A DNA stretch of 64,000 nt. Origin: Microbacterium sp. lyk4-40-TSB-66. Its GTDB lineage: Bacteria > Actinomycetota > Actinomycetes > Actinomycetales > Microbacteriaceae. The stretch spans positions 434,001-498,000 of the forward strand of contig NZ_JARVRW010000002.1 in NCBI RefSeq assembly GCF_030209475.1, read 5' to 3'. The notes below the pieces were generated by a model. It was given only the letters and a program-made list of their open reading frames with translations, ran no database searches and had not been told where the DNA came from. Within the stretch, counting starts at the first letter, position 1; each line of letters begins with the position of its first letter. Positions 9,081 to 17,011 of this stretch are shown here, piece after piece. A program made the translations under genes and the position numbers.

Positions 9081-9710
9081 TCAGTGCGCCAGCGGCGCGC
9101 GAGCGCGGAGGATCTCGGCGAGTCGGTCCAGCTGCGAGGCGTCCTCGAGGGCCGAGCCGACCGCCGCGACGCGTACGCCGGCGTCGAGGAATTCGACGAC
9201 GTTCGTCGCGTCGAGACCACCGGTGGCGACGAACCGCACCTCGGGGAACGGCCCACGGATGTGACGGAACCAGCCGGAGCCGAGCCAGGTCGCCGGGAAC
9301 GCCTTCATCCACACCAGGCCCAGCGAGACGGCGAGCTGCACTTCGCTGGGGGTCGCCACCCCGGGCAGGATCGGCAAATCCGCCGCGCGTGCGGCCTCGA
9401 CGACGCGAGGGTCGAGTCCCGGCGAGACCAGATACGCCGCCCCGGCCGCGCGGGCGACCTCGACCTGCTCGGGATGCAGGATCGTGCCCGCCCCGACGCT
9501 CCGGCCGTTCGCCGCCGCCCGAGACGACAGCTCCCGGAGCACGCGCTCGTCTTCCTCGGTCTGCAGAGGAACCTCGACCGCGTCCACCCCCAGCGTCCAC
9601 GCCGTCTCGGCCAGGCGCAACGAGCGTTGCATCCCCATGCCCCGGAAGATGGCCATCAGCGGTGAGCCCGCGAAGAGTTCTTCCAGTCGAGCGGCTTCCG
9701 CGGTAGTCAT
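9081..9710 (-). CDS. eda: 2-dehydro-3-deoxy-6-phosphogluconate (KDPG) aldolase
   Basis: This is a class I aldolase that splits KDPG into pyruvate and glyceraldehyde 3-phosphate, the last step of uronate breakdown. At 209 residues it has the normal length. The Schiff-base lysine is K136 in 'VWMKAFPA', and the catalytic glutamate is E46 in 'VDAVEVPL'. 'GAGTIL' (73-78) and 'ATGGLD' near 170 form the phosphate and carboxylate pocket. The stop of the upstream kdgK overlaps the start (ATGA), so the two are translationally coupled. The KHG/KDPG family also includes KDPGal aldolases, but the KduI-KduD-KdgK context favours KDPG. Confidence 0.9.
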   Translation of the reverse strand: MTTAEAARLEELFAGSPLMAIFRGMGMQRSLRLAETAWTLGVDAVEVPLQTEEDERVLRELSSRAAANGRSVGAGTILHPEQVEVARAAGAAYLVSPGLDPRVVEAARAADLPILPGVATPSEVQLAVSLGLVWMKAFPATWLGSGWFRHIRGPFPEVRFVATGGLDATNVVEFLDAGVRVAAVGSALEDASQLDRLAEILRARAPLAH

Positions 9711-10606
9711 AGGTCGCTTCCTTCCACCGTGTCCGTGAGGGATGCCAGGGTGCGGGCGGCGAAGGCGTGCCCGGCCACGAGCCGGTCCTCGATCGACGCG
9801 TTCGACAGAAGCGCGGACAGGTAGCCTCCGGCGAAGGCGTCACCCGCCCCGACCGGTTCGACCACGTCGACGACGAGCGAGGGGACGAAGGCACGGCCCT
9901 CACGGGTGAACGCGGTGGCGCCGACATCGCCGTCCTTCACGACGAGCTCTGCGACGTCGGGGAGGAGCGCGCGGACATCCTCGGCGCGCACCGTCCCCCA
10001 CAGGACTTCCGCCTCGTCGCGGCCGGTGAAGACGATGTCGGCTCGCCGCGCGAGCGCCAGCAGCACGGGCGCCGCGGTGGCCGCATCCCACAACGGGGCG
10101 CGATGATTGACGTCGAACGAGATGCGAACGTCCGCCGCCCTCGCGCGGATCATCAGTTCCTCGAGGAACGCGCGCGCGGTGGGCGAGATCGCCGCGGTGA
10201 TACCGGAGACGTGCAGGACATCGACGCCGGCGAGGTCGATTCCTTCCGCGTCCGCCACCGACAGAGCGGATGCCGCGGAGCCCCGCCGGTAGTACGTCAC
10301 TCCGGCGCCCGGGTTCTTCACGTAAACCCCGGTGGGTCGGGAATCGTCCCACGTGACCGTGCTCACGTCGACGCCGTGGGACGTCAACTGCCGGACGACC
10401 CGGTGCCCCAGCGGGTCGCTGCCGAGCCGGCTGAACCACACGGCGCGGTGCCCCGCCCCCGCCACGTGCGTGGCCACGTTGGACTCGGCTCCCCCGGCCT
10501 CGATGAGGAAGGCATCCGCGTCCACGACCGACGAGAAGACGCGGGGAACGATCATCGCCATGGTCTCACCGGCGGCGAGGAGCGTGCCCTCTCGGTGATC
10601 GTTCAT
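9707..10606 (-). CDS. kdgK: 2-keto-3-deoxygluconate kinase (PfkB family)
   Basis: It phosphorylates 2-keto-3-deoxygluconate at C6 to make KDPG for the next gene, eda. The 299-residue protein has the PfkB fold: 'GGAESNVA' (38-45) in the substrate site, 'VNHRAPLWD' (167-174) and the C-terminal signature with anion hole and catalytic base 'PVGAGDAF' (251-258, base D256). ATG 10606 overlaps the kduI stop by 4 nt. A longer open frame upstream is only overlap with kduI. Specificity for KDG over other sugars is inferred from context. Confidence 0.88.
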   Translation of the reverse strand: MNDHREGTLLAAGETMAMIVPRVFSSVVDADAFLIEAGGAESNVATHVAGAGHRAVWFSRLGSDPLGHRVVRQLTSHGVDVSTVTWDDSRPTGVYVKNPGAGVTYYRRGSAASALSVADAEGIDLAGVDVLHVSGITAAISPTARAFLEELMIRARAADVRISFDVNHRAPLWDAATAAPVLLALARRADIVFTGRDEAEVLWGTVRAEDVRALLPDVAELVVKDGDVGATAFTREGRAFVPSLVVDVVEPVGAGDAFAGGYLSALLSNASIEDRLVAGHAFAARTLASLTDTVEGSDL

Positions 10607-11451
10607 CGCAGAACGGTGATGGGGGCGGCATCCATGTCGTCGAAAGCCTGGTTCTCGCCGGCCATCGCCCACACGAACGAGTAGGCGGCCGTGCCGACGC
10701 CGGAGTGCAACGACCAACTCGGAGAGATCACGGCCTGACGGTCGGCGACGAGCAGATGCCGGGTCTCTTCACGCTCGCCCATCAGGTGCACCACGCGCGC
10801 GTCCTCGGGCACGTCGAAGTAGAGGTAGCACTCGGTACGGCGATCGTGCGTGTGCGCCGGCATGGTGTTCCACATGGAACCGGGGTGCAGCTCGGTGACA
10901 CCCATGACGATCTGACAGCTCTTGATGCCGTTCTCGTGGATGTACTGGTTCAGCGTCCGTCGGTTCGACGTCAGCTGGTCGCCGAGTTCGCGCACCGTGC
11001 CCTCCCCCGGCGAGACGAGCGCCGTGGGGTAAGTCGTGTGGGCGGGCGCCGAGAACAGGTAGAACTGCGCACCCTCGGCACCGGCGGCGCCGTCGCGGAA
11101 CCGCACGTCCTCCACGCCGCGGCCCAGATACAGGCACGCACCCGTGACCATCGTGTGCTCCACGCCGTCGGCGGTGACGACGCCCTCGCCGCCCACGTTG
11201 ACGACGCCGAGCTCGCGGTGCTCCAGGAAGCTCTCGCTGCGGATCTCCGGGTATCCCGTCAGGCGCAGGTCCGCGCCCGCCGGCACGGCTCCGCCGAGGA
11301 CCACCCGATCGTGATGCGTGTAGGTGAGTCGGATCTCGCCCGCGACGAAGACGTCGGGGATGAGGTACGTGTCGCGGAGCTGCCGCGTGGTCATGCCCGG
11401 AATCTGGGCGGGGTTTGTCGCGTAACGCTGGGGGATGTGCGTCTCGGGCAC
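10603..11451 (-). CDS. kduI: 5-keto-4-deoxyuronate isomerase (DKI isomerase)
   Basis: It converts 4-deoxy-L-threo-5-hexosulose uronate, which forms spontaneously from unsaturated uronic acids, to 3-deoxy-D-glycero-2,5-hexodiulosonate. The 282-residue cupin protein carries the zinc ligands H200, H202, E207 and H249 ('PAHTHDRRTECYLYF', 'SWSLHSGVG'). Their spacing is identical to that known for the E. coli enzyme. GTG 11451, with an AGGAG site just upstream, gives the expected N-terminus. A longer frame reaching 11919 runs into kduD and is not used. Its neighbours supply the previous step (GH88) and the next (KduD). Confidence 0.95.
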   Translation of the reverse strand: MPETHIPQRYATNPAQIPGMTTRQLRDTYLIPDVFVAGEIRLTYTHHDRVVLGGAVPAGADLRLTGYPEIRSESFLEHRELGVVNVGGEGVVTADGVEHTMVTGACLYLGRGVEDVRFRDGAAGAEGAQFYLFSAPAHTTYPTALVSPGEGTVRELGDQLTSNRRTLNQYIHENGIKSCQIVMGVTELHPGSMWNTMPAHTHDRRTECYLYFDVPEDARVVHLMGEREETRHLLVADRQAVISPSWSLHSGVGTAAYSFVWAMAGENQAFDDMDAAPITVLR

Positions 11452-11483
11452 GAGGGTCTCCTGTGTGGTGGGGGCGGAACGGG

Positions 11484-12248
11484 TCAGCGGACGAGCCAGC
11501 CGCCGTCGACGGGGATGACGGCGCCCGTGACGTAGGAGGCCGCTGAGGAGGCGAGGAAGACGAACGCACCCTGCAGGTCGGATGCGTCGCCCCAGCGGCC
11601 AGCGGGGATGCGGGCGAGGATGGACGCCGCGCGATCCTCGTCTGCGCGCAGCGGGGCGGTGTTGTCGGTGGCCATATAGCCGGGGGCGATGGCGTTGACC
11701 GTGACACCCGCGGCGGCCCACTCGTTGGCGAACGCCTTGGTCAGGCCCACGACCGCATGCTTGGACGCGGTGTACCCGGGCACGAGGATGCCGCCCTGGA
11801 ACGACAGCATGGAGGCGACGTTGATGATACGTCCGTATCCGTTCGCGATCATGTGCCGCCCCGCAGCCTGCGACAGATGGAACACCGCATCGAGATTGAC
11901 GGAGAGGACGTCGTCCCAATCCGCTGCCGAGTGCTCGGCGGCGGGCGTGCGGCGGATCGTGCCGGCGTTGTTGACGAGGATGTCGAGACCGCCCAGCTCG
12001 GCGACGGTCTCGTCGACGGCTCCGGCGAGCTCTTCGGGGCCGGCGCTCACGAGGTCGCGCCGAAGGAGATGGGCGCGCCGCCCCGTGGCCCGGACGCGTT
12101 CGGCGGTGGCCGAAGCGTCGCCGCGGTCGAGGAGCGCGACATCCGCTCCGGCCTCGGCGAGTGCGACGGCCGCGCCCTGGCCCAGACCCCGTGTCGACCC
12201 CGTCACCAGGGCGACTCGGCCGTGCAGGGCGAACGTGTCGAGGATCAT
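11484..12248 (-). CDS. kduD: 2-dehydro-3-deoxy-D-gluconate 5-dehydrogenase (SDR)
   Basis: This NAD(P)-dependent short-chain dehydrogenase reduces the KduI product to 2-keto-3-deoxygluconate. In 254 residues it shows the Rossmann motif 'TGSTRGLG' (16-23), 'NNAG' (93-96) and the catalytic S146, Y159 and K163 ('GYTASK'). The C-terminus 'VDGGWLVR' is typical of KduD. It overlaps the stop of the FAH-family gene by 4 nt. The adjacent kduI makes the specific assignment firm; by sequence alone, other SDR activities such as gluconate 5-dehydrogenase would be possible. Confidence 0.9.
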   Translation of the reverse strand: MILDTFALHGRVALVTGSTRGLGQGAAVALAEAGADVALLDRGDASATAERVRATGRRAHLLRRDLVSAGPEELAGAVDETVAELGGLDILVNNAGTIRRTPAAEHSAADWDDVLSVNLDAVFHLSQAAGRHMIANGYGRIINVASMLSFQGGILVPGYTASKHAVVGLTKAFANEWAAAGVTVNAIAPGYMATDNTAPLRADEDRAASILARIPAGRWGDASDLQGAFVFLASSAASYVTGAVIPVDGGWLVR

Positions 12249-13153
12249 GCGGTTCCTTCCGGGAACGATTCGGCGGCCGGGCTCTCCGGCTGCGCCGCGA
12301 CGAAGCGGGTCGTCAGCTCACCAAGGCCCGTGATGCGAACCGTGACGGCGTCTCCCGGCGCGAGCGGGCGGTGCGCGGCCTGAGCGTGCGCGAGCTTCTG
12401 CGGCGTGCCCGTGGAGATGACGTCACCCGGTTCGAGCGTCAGGACCTGACTGATGTGGGAGACGACGAAGGCGACGCTGAAGATGGTCGTCGAGGTGGAC
12501 TGCGAGACGGTGATCCGGCCGTCCCTGACGACCTCGACCAGCATCTCCTGCGGGTTCGGGGCCTCATCGACAGTGACGATCCACGGCCCGATGGGGGCGA
12601 ATCCATCGGAGCATTTCCCCAGAGCCCATTGGCTCTGACGGCGTTGCCACGCCCGGTCGGACACGTCATTGAGGATGGTGAATCCGGCGACGTGCGACAT
12701 CGCATCCTCGATCGCGACGTTGCGCGCCCGCGCGCCGATGACGACGGCGAGCTCGCCCTCGTAGTCGACGTCCTGCGCCCCCGCGGGGATGACGACGGCG
12801 TCGTTCGGGCCCGCCACGGTGTTGGGGGTCTTCACGAACACGTCGGGATATTCCGGGTCGTCCGCGCGGGGGTCGACCCCGTCCGGCGTGTGGCCGCGGT
12901 AGTTGTAGCCCAGGCAGAGGATCTTCCCCGGGGTGAGGGGCGCCGCCAGATCTGCGGGCACGAGGCCGGGGAGGTTCTCATCGAGAGCACCCGCGGCGCG
13001 CATCTCCGCCGCCCGCACGAGCGACGCGTCGGAGATCAGGGCGTTGACGCTGAGCGCGATGTCGCCCAGGTCGAGCAGGCTGTCTCCGCGGGCCGTGCGC
13101 ACGACCGCGCCCGGCCGCATCCCCGAGGACGTTCGGTGGGTGACGAGCCTCAC
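12245..13153 (-). CDS. Fumarylacetoacetate hydrolase (FAH) family protein
   Basis: This 302-residue protein has the FAH C-terminal fold, with the metal ligands visible: E132 and E134 in 'DVDYEGELAVV' and D163 in 'ILNDVSDRAWQ', plus 'GYNYRGH' near 83. Members cleave C-C bonds in 2,4-diketo acids or act as dehydratases and decarboxylases on keto acids. Start GTG 13153 overlaps the GH88 stop (GTGA), and its own stop overlaps kduD, so it is embedded in the uronate operon. No step of the standard KduI/KduD route needs an FAH enzyme. It may process a side sugar, such as a deoxy-keto acid from L-fucose, L-rhamnose or L-arabinose, or an unusual uronate. The precise role is unknown. Confidence 0.75.
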   Translation of the reverse strand: MRLVTHRTSSGMRPGAVVRTARGDSLLDLGDIALSVNALISDASLVRAAEMRAAGALDENLPGLVPADLAAPLTPGKILCLGYNYRGHTPDGVDPRADDPEYPDVFVKTPNTVAGPNDAVVIPAGAQDVDYEGELAVVIGARARNVAIEDAMSHVAGFTILNDVSDRAWQRRQSQWALGKCSDGFAPIGPWIVTVDEAPNPQEMLVEVVRDGRITVSQSTSTTIFSVAFVVSHISQVLTLEPGDVISTGTPQKLAHAQAAHRPLAPGDAVTVRITGLGELTTRFVAAQPESPAAESFPEGTA

Positions 13154-14337
13154 CAGTACTTCTTCCACTCGGGTCGGCTCACACGCATGAGCGCTTCGAG
13201 GTAGAAGTAGTCGCCCCACAGGGTCGCCTCGTCGACGCCGACGTCTTTCGGCAGGTCGTAGACGCTGTGCAGGATCAGGCCGTCCGCGTCCTCGGGGGTC
13301 ACCGGCGTGTAGTTCGCGATGAGCGAGGCCAGGATGGCGTGGGCGCGCGCGGCCCACTCGGCCGCCTGCGCCGCATCGGACTCGACGCGGGCGAGTTCGA
13401 GCAGACCGCACACGACGATCGCCGCGGAGGAGCTGTCGCGGGGGGCGTCGCTGCCGTCGGTGTACACGAGGTCCCAGAAGGGCACGTCGTCGGCGGGAAG
13501 GTGGCGGAGGAAGTACCCCGCGCACCGGCGCGCGGCGACGAGGAGCCGCTCGTCCCCCGTGACCGCGTAATTCATCGCGAACCCGTAGACGCCCCACGCT
13601 TGGCCTCGCGCCCAGCACGACTCGTCGAACGCCCCCTGTTCCGTGGCTCCGCGGAGCGGCTCACCCGTTTCGGCGTCCCAGTAGAACGTGTGGAACGTGG
13701 AGTCGTCAGGGCGGAGGATGTGCTGCTCGAGCTGAGCGGTGTGGCGGCGCACCGCGTCGGAGTACCGCTCCTCGCCCGTTTGTTCGGCCGCCCAGGTGAG
13801 CAGCGGCATGTTCATGAGGCTGTCGATGATCGTGCGACCGCGCTGGAGCGGATCGGACAGGTCTCCCCAGGCCTGGATGATGCCCGCCGGTTCGAGGAAA
13901 CGGCGCAGCAGGTGATCCGCGGCGAGGAGGGCGTCCGAGCGCGCGGACCGCGCTCCGGTGAGGCGATACGCGGCGACCGTCGAGAGGGTGTAGAGGAACC
14001 CGAGGTCGTGGGTGTCGAGGTCGATCTCGTTGCGGACGCGGTGTCCGAAGTCGCTGACGTCGGCCTCGGCGGCACGCCGGTGCACGTCGTCTCCCGTGAG
14101 TTCCCAGGCCAACCAGAGTTGGCCCGTCCGGAAGCTCGTCGTCCAACCGCGGTTGCCCCCCTCGGGGACGGCGCCCTCGGCCGACCGGGGGTGGTAGCGG
14201 TTGTCAACGGTGGTGTCACCGGGATAGGCCGCTCCGAGCGCCCTCGCGTTGCGTTCGACGGTTGCCACGGCGGCGGCGATGGCCGCCTCGATCGACACGG
14301 CCGGCGAACTCCGGGTCGTGGGTGAGGTGAAGGTCAT
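13150..14337 (-). CDS. GH88 unsaturated glucuronyl hydrolase
   Basis: It removes the 4,5-unsaturated uronic acid from the non-reducing end of oligosaccharides left by polysaccharide lyases, through hydration of the vinyl ether. The 395-residue alpha/alpha-barrel keeps the two catalytic aspartates, D111 in 'HDLGF' and D172 in 'IIDSLMN', and the hallmark 'WARGQAWG' (242-249). There is no signal peptide, so it acts in the cytoplasm on imported oligosaccharides. It follows the DUF624 gene in the operon, and its product feeds KduI. GH88 covers glycosaminoglycan, gellan and xanthan fragments; which of these applies is not visible. Confidence 0.9.
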   Translation of the reverse strand: MTFTSPTTRSSPAVSIEAAIAAAVATVERNARALGAAYPGDTTVDNRYHPRSAEGAVPEGGNRGWTTSFRTGQLWLAWELTGDDVHRRAAEADVSDFGHRVRNEIDLDTHDLGFLYTLSTVAAYRLTGARSARSDALLAADHLLRRFLEPAGIIQAWGDLSDPLQRGRTIIDSLMNMPLLTWAAEQTGEERYSDAVRRHTAQLEQHILRPDDSTFHTFYWDAETGEPLRGATEQGAFDESCWARGQAWGVYGFAMNYAVTGDERLLVAARRCAGYFLRHLPADDVPFWDLVYTDGSDAPRDSSSAAIVVCGLLELARVESDAAQAAEWAARAHAILASLIANYTPVTPEDADGLILHSVYDLPKDVGVDEATLWGDYFYLEALMRVSRPEWKKYW

Positions 14338-14366
14338 CAGCGTCTTTCTCGATATCGGGGGGGGGA

Positions 14367-15041
14367 TCAGCGGGCGGGAGCGGCGGCCTGGTCCAGCACC
14401 GGGCGAAGGGTGTAGCGGGCGTTGGTCCACGCGAGATAGAACGCCGCGGACGCGGTGATGCCGACGCCGATGGCCGGCGCCGAGGCGAACACTCCGGCCT
14501 GCACGATCAACGCCACCAGCGAGATGGCGCTGAGGTACCAGCGCTGGAGCCCCAGGTAGAGCGCGGCCTTGACGACGTCGCGGAGCCGGGCCGCGGGAAC
14601 CTCCGCGACCGCGACGAGCGAGATCAGCGCCGTGTTCACGGTGAGGATGGCGACCACGGCCAGCAACGGCACCGTGAACACCGCGACCGTCGAGTCGGAG
14701 AGGAAGCGGACGTCGACGACGACGAGGACGAGGACGACCGAGACGATCGCGCCCAAAGCCAGCGCGCGGTGCCACGTGTCGCGCATGCCCGTGAGGAACG
14801 CGCGGATCGGTCCGTGTCCCGCCCCCGAGTGCTCCCGGAAGGCACGGAACAGCGCGGCAAGCACCGGGGCGGTCAGGGGAGCCGCCAGCGCGAGCAACGG
14901 CCAGGACAGTGCGGGGTCCGTCGTCATCAGCAGGACGAGGAACGGGGCGCATCCGACGGCGAGCAGCACGTTGGCCATGAGGCCGAGGTACAGCATTCCG
15001 ATGATGCCGGCCCAGGTGTCGTGGGTGACGAGGTTCTTCAT
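14367..15041 (-). CDS. DUF624 (YesL-type) membrane protein
   Basis: This 224-residue protein has about five hydrophobic segments (near residues 15-38, 48-66, 90-112, 118-140 and 170-195). It matches YesL/DUF624 proteins, which recur beside CUT1 sugar transporters of pectin- and uronate-degrading bacteria. The ATG at 15041 sits 2 nt beyond the stop of the permease gene, so it is co-transcribed. The role is unknown; a transporter accessory or a regulator of oligosaccharide uptake is the usual guess. Confidence 0.75.
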   Translation of the reverse strand: MKNLVTHDTWAGIIGMLYLGLMANVLLAVGCAPFLVLLMTTDPALSWPLLALAAPLTAPVLAALFRAFREHSGAGHGPIRAFLTGMRDTWHRALALGAIVSVVLVLVVVDVRFLSDSTVAVFTVPLLAVVAILTVNTALISLVAVAEVPAARLRDVVKAALYLGLQRWYLSAISLVALIVQAGVFASAPAIGVGITASAAFYLAWTNARYTLRPVLDQAAAPAR

Positions 15042-15043
15042 GA

Positions 15044-15997
15044 TCAGCCCTTGAGTCCGCTCGTGGCGATGCCCTCGACGAAGTACTTCTGCCCGAGCAG
15101 GAAGATCAAGGCGATGGGGATCACCGAGATGGTGAGGCCGGCGAACAGCAGCGCGTAGTTGGTGTCGTAGAGGTTGCTGACGAAGCTGCGAAGACCGAGC
15201 TGGATGGTCCACAGATCCGGGTCGCGCAGGTAGATCAGCGGCCCCAGGTAGTCGTTCCAGGTGTTGACGAACGTGAGCAGGGTCAGGCTCGCCAGCGCGG
15301 GAACCGAGAGCGGCAGCATGATCTTGCGCCAGATCGCGTACTCGCTGAGCCCGTCGATACGTGCCGCCTCGGACAGCTCCTCGGGGATCGTCTCGTAGTA
15401 CTGCTTCATGAGGAACACCCCGAAGGCACCGAAAGCCTGCAGCAGGACGATGGCCCACAGCGTGTTGGTGACGTTGAAGTTCGTCAGCAGGATGAACTGC
15501 GGGATCATGTACGACTGCCACGGCACGGCGATCGTGCCGATGTACAGCAGGAAGAGCGCGTCCCGACCGGGGAACCGCATACGCGCGAACCCGTAGGCGG
15601 CGAAGGAACCGGTCAGTACCTGCAGCGCGGTGACGACGACCGAGAGGAAGAGCGTGTTGCGGATCCAGGTGAGGATGTTCGACTGCGACCAGATGTCGAC
15701 GTAGTTCTGCCAGATGAAGGTCTCCGGTATCCATCGCAAGGGGATGGAGAAGACCTCGTTGGCCGACTTCAACGAACTCATGACCATCCAGAAGAACGGC
15801 ATGAGCAGCGCCGCGGCGAAGACGATCAGGGCGACGTAGCCGGCGATGCGGGCCGCCCGTCGTGCGGGCGTCAGGGGTGGGGCGTCCGCGGGACGCGGAC
15901 CGCCACCGGCGAGTTTGAACAGGCCGCGGCGGGGAGGAGGCGGCGCGACGATGCTGACCGTCTTGAGGTCCTGCGTGGGGGTGACCGTGCCGACCAT
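15044..15997 (-). CDS. CUT1 ABC sugar permease (MalG type)
   Basis: This is the second inner-membrane subunit of the oligosaccharide importer in the uronate locus. It has 317 residues, a 50-residue Pro-rich cytoplasmic head, six predicted helices and the EAA loop ('SEAARIDGLSEYAIWRKIMLP' region near residue 205) that contacts the ATPase. The ATG at 15997 overlaps the preceding permease stop by one base (TGATG), which fixes the start. No ATPase gene is present in this operon, so a shared MsmK/UgpC-type ATPase, such as the one at 38322, must energise it. Confidence 0.88.
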   Translation of the reverse strand: MVGTVTPTQDLKTVSIVAPPPPRRGLFKLAGGGPRPADAPPLTPARRAARIAGYVALIVFAAALLMPFFWMVMSSLKSANEVFSIPLRWIPETFIWQNYVDIWSQSNILTWIRNTLFLSVVVTALQVLTGSFAAYGFARMRFPGRDALFLLYIGTIAVPWQSYMIPQFILLTNFNVTNTLWAIVLLQAFGAFGVFLMKQYYETIPEELSEAARIDGLSEYAIWRKIMLPLSVPALASLTLLTFVNTWNDYLGPLIYLRDPDLWTIQLGLRSFVSNLYDTNYALLFAGLTISVIPIALIFLLGQKYFVEGIATSGLKG

Positions 15998-16941
15998 CAG
16001 TTGCTCCGCTTCCTGTTCCACACGAACTGCACGATTGTGACGATGATGCAGAGGAAGAACAGGGCGACCGACGCCGCGGAGGCGTAGCCGTACTGGCTTT
16101 CCTCGAACCCCTTACGGAAGATGAACTGCGACAGCACGAGCGTCGATTGCCCGGGACCGCCTTCTGTCATCACGAGGATGAGATCGAAGATCTTGAACGA
16201 GTTGATCGTCAGCATCACGGTGACGAAGAACATCGTGGGACGCAGGCACGGCAGCGTGACGTTGACGAATCGCTGCCAGACGTTGGCGCCGTCCATCCGT
16301 GCTGCTTCGTGCAACTCGCGGGGCACCGTCTGGAGCCCGGCGAGGAAAAGGATCATGTAGTAGCCCATGTCGCGCCAGGTGCTGACGACGACCACGGCGG
16401 GCATGGCCCATTCGGGCGAGGTCAGCCACCCCGGGGGATTCTGGATGCCGATGAAGCGCAGGCCCTCGTTGATGGGGCCGTACTCGGGGCTGAACAGCAG
16501 GTTCCAGACGACGGCGATGGCGACGATGGAGGTGATGTAGGGGAAGAACGCGGCGGTGCGGAAGAAGGCGACCCCGCGGAGCTTGTTGTTCAGCAGCAGC
16601 GCCAGCCCCAGCGACACGACGATCGTCAGGGGGATGTGCAGCACGGAGTAGTAGAGCGTGTTGGTGACGGAGATCTGGAAGCTTCCGTCGCCGATCAGTC
16701 GCTGGTAGTTGGCGAGACCGACCCAATTGGCGGTCCCGAAGACGTTCCAGTTCGTGAACGACATGTAGAACAGCACGACGATGGGGACCAACGTCAGCAG
16801 GCCGAAGCCGAGGAAGTTCGGAAGGATGAAGCTCCACCCGACGAGGGTGTTGCGCATCTTCAGCCGCGACCGTCGACGACGCTCGGGCGCGACGGGCGGC
16901 TGCGGGGCAGTTCCGCGGTCGGTGGCGGCGATGCTCGCCAT
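15997..16941 (-). CDS. CUT1 ABC sugar permease (MalF/UgpA type)
   Basis: This is the first permease subunit of the same importer: 314 residues with a basic N-terminus ('RRRRSRLK'), about six transmembrane helices and the EAA motif ('HEAARMDGANVWQRF') near residue 218. It lies between the solute-binding protein and the MalG-type permease, the usual CUT1 order. A hairpin separates it from the upstream binding-protein gene. The exact oligosaccharide is unknown; unsaturated uronate-ended oligosaccharides are the likely cargo because GH88 is cytoplasmic. Confidence 0.88.
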   Translation of the reverse strand: MASIAATDRGTAPQPPVAPERRRRSRLKMRNTLVGWSFILPNFLGFGLLTLVPIVVLFYMSFTNWNVFGTANWVGLANYQRLIGDGSFQISVTNTLYYSVLHIPLTIVVSLGLALLLNNKLRGVAFFRTAAFFPYITSIVAIAVVWNLLFSPEYGPINEGLRFIGIQNPPGWLTSPEWAMPAVVVVSTWRDMGYYMILFLAGLQTVPRELHEAARMDGANVWQRFVNVTLPCLRPTMFFVTVMLTINSFKIFDLILVMTEGGPGQSTLVLSQFIFRKGFEESQYGYASAASVALFFLCIIVTIVQFVWNRKRSN

Positions 16942-16970
16942 GAGTGCCTCCAGGCAGGTAGGGGGGAGGT

Positions 16971-17002
16971 GGCCGGCCCACCGGGATGACGGTGAGCCGG
17001 CC
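16971..17002 (-). promoter_or_regulatory. Intercistronic hairpin between binding protein and permeases
   Basis: GGCCGGC-C-CACCG (16971-16983) pairs with CGGTG-A-GCCGGCC (16990-17002) across a 6-nt loop, giving 12 pairs with one mismatch. It sits just after the stop of the binding-protein gene, in the gap before the permeases. Such hairpins commonly stabilise the upstream mRNA or partly terminate transcription, so that binding protein exceeds permease. That effect is inferred here. Confidence 0.6.
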
Positions 17003-17011
17003 GGAGGAAGG

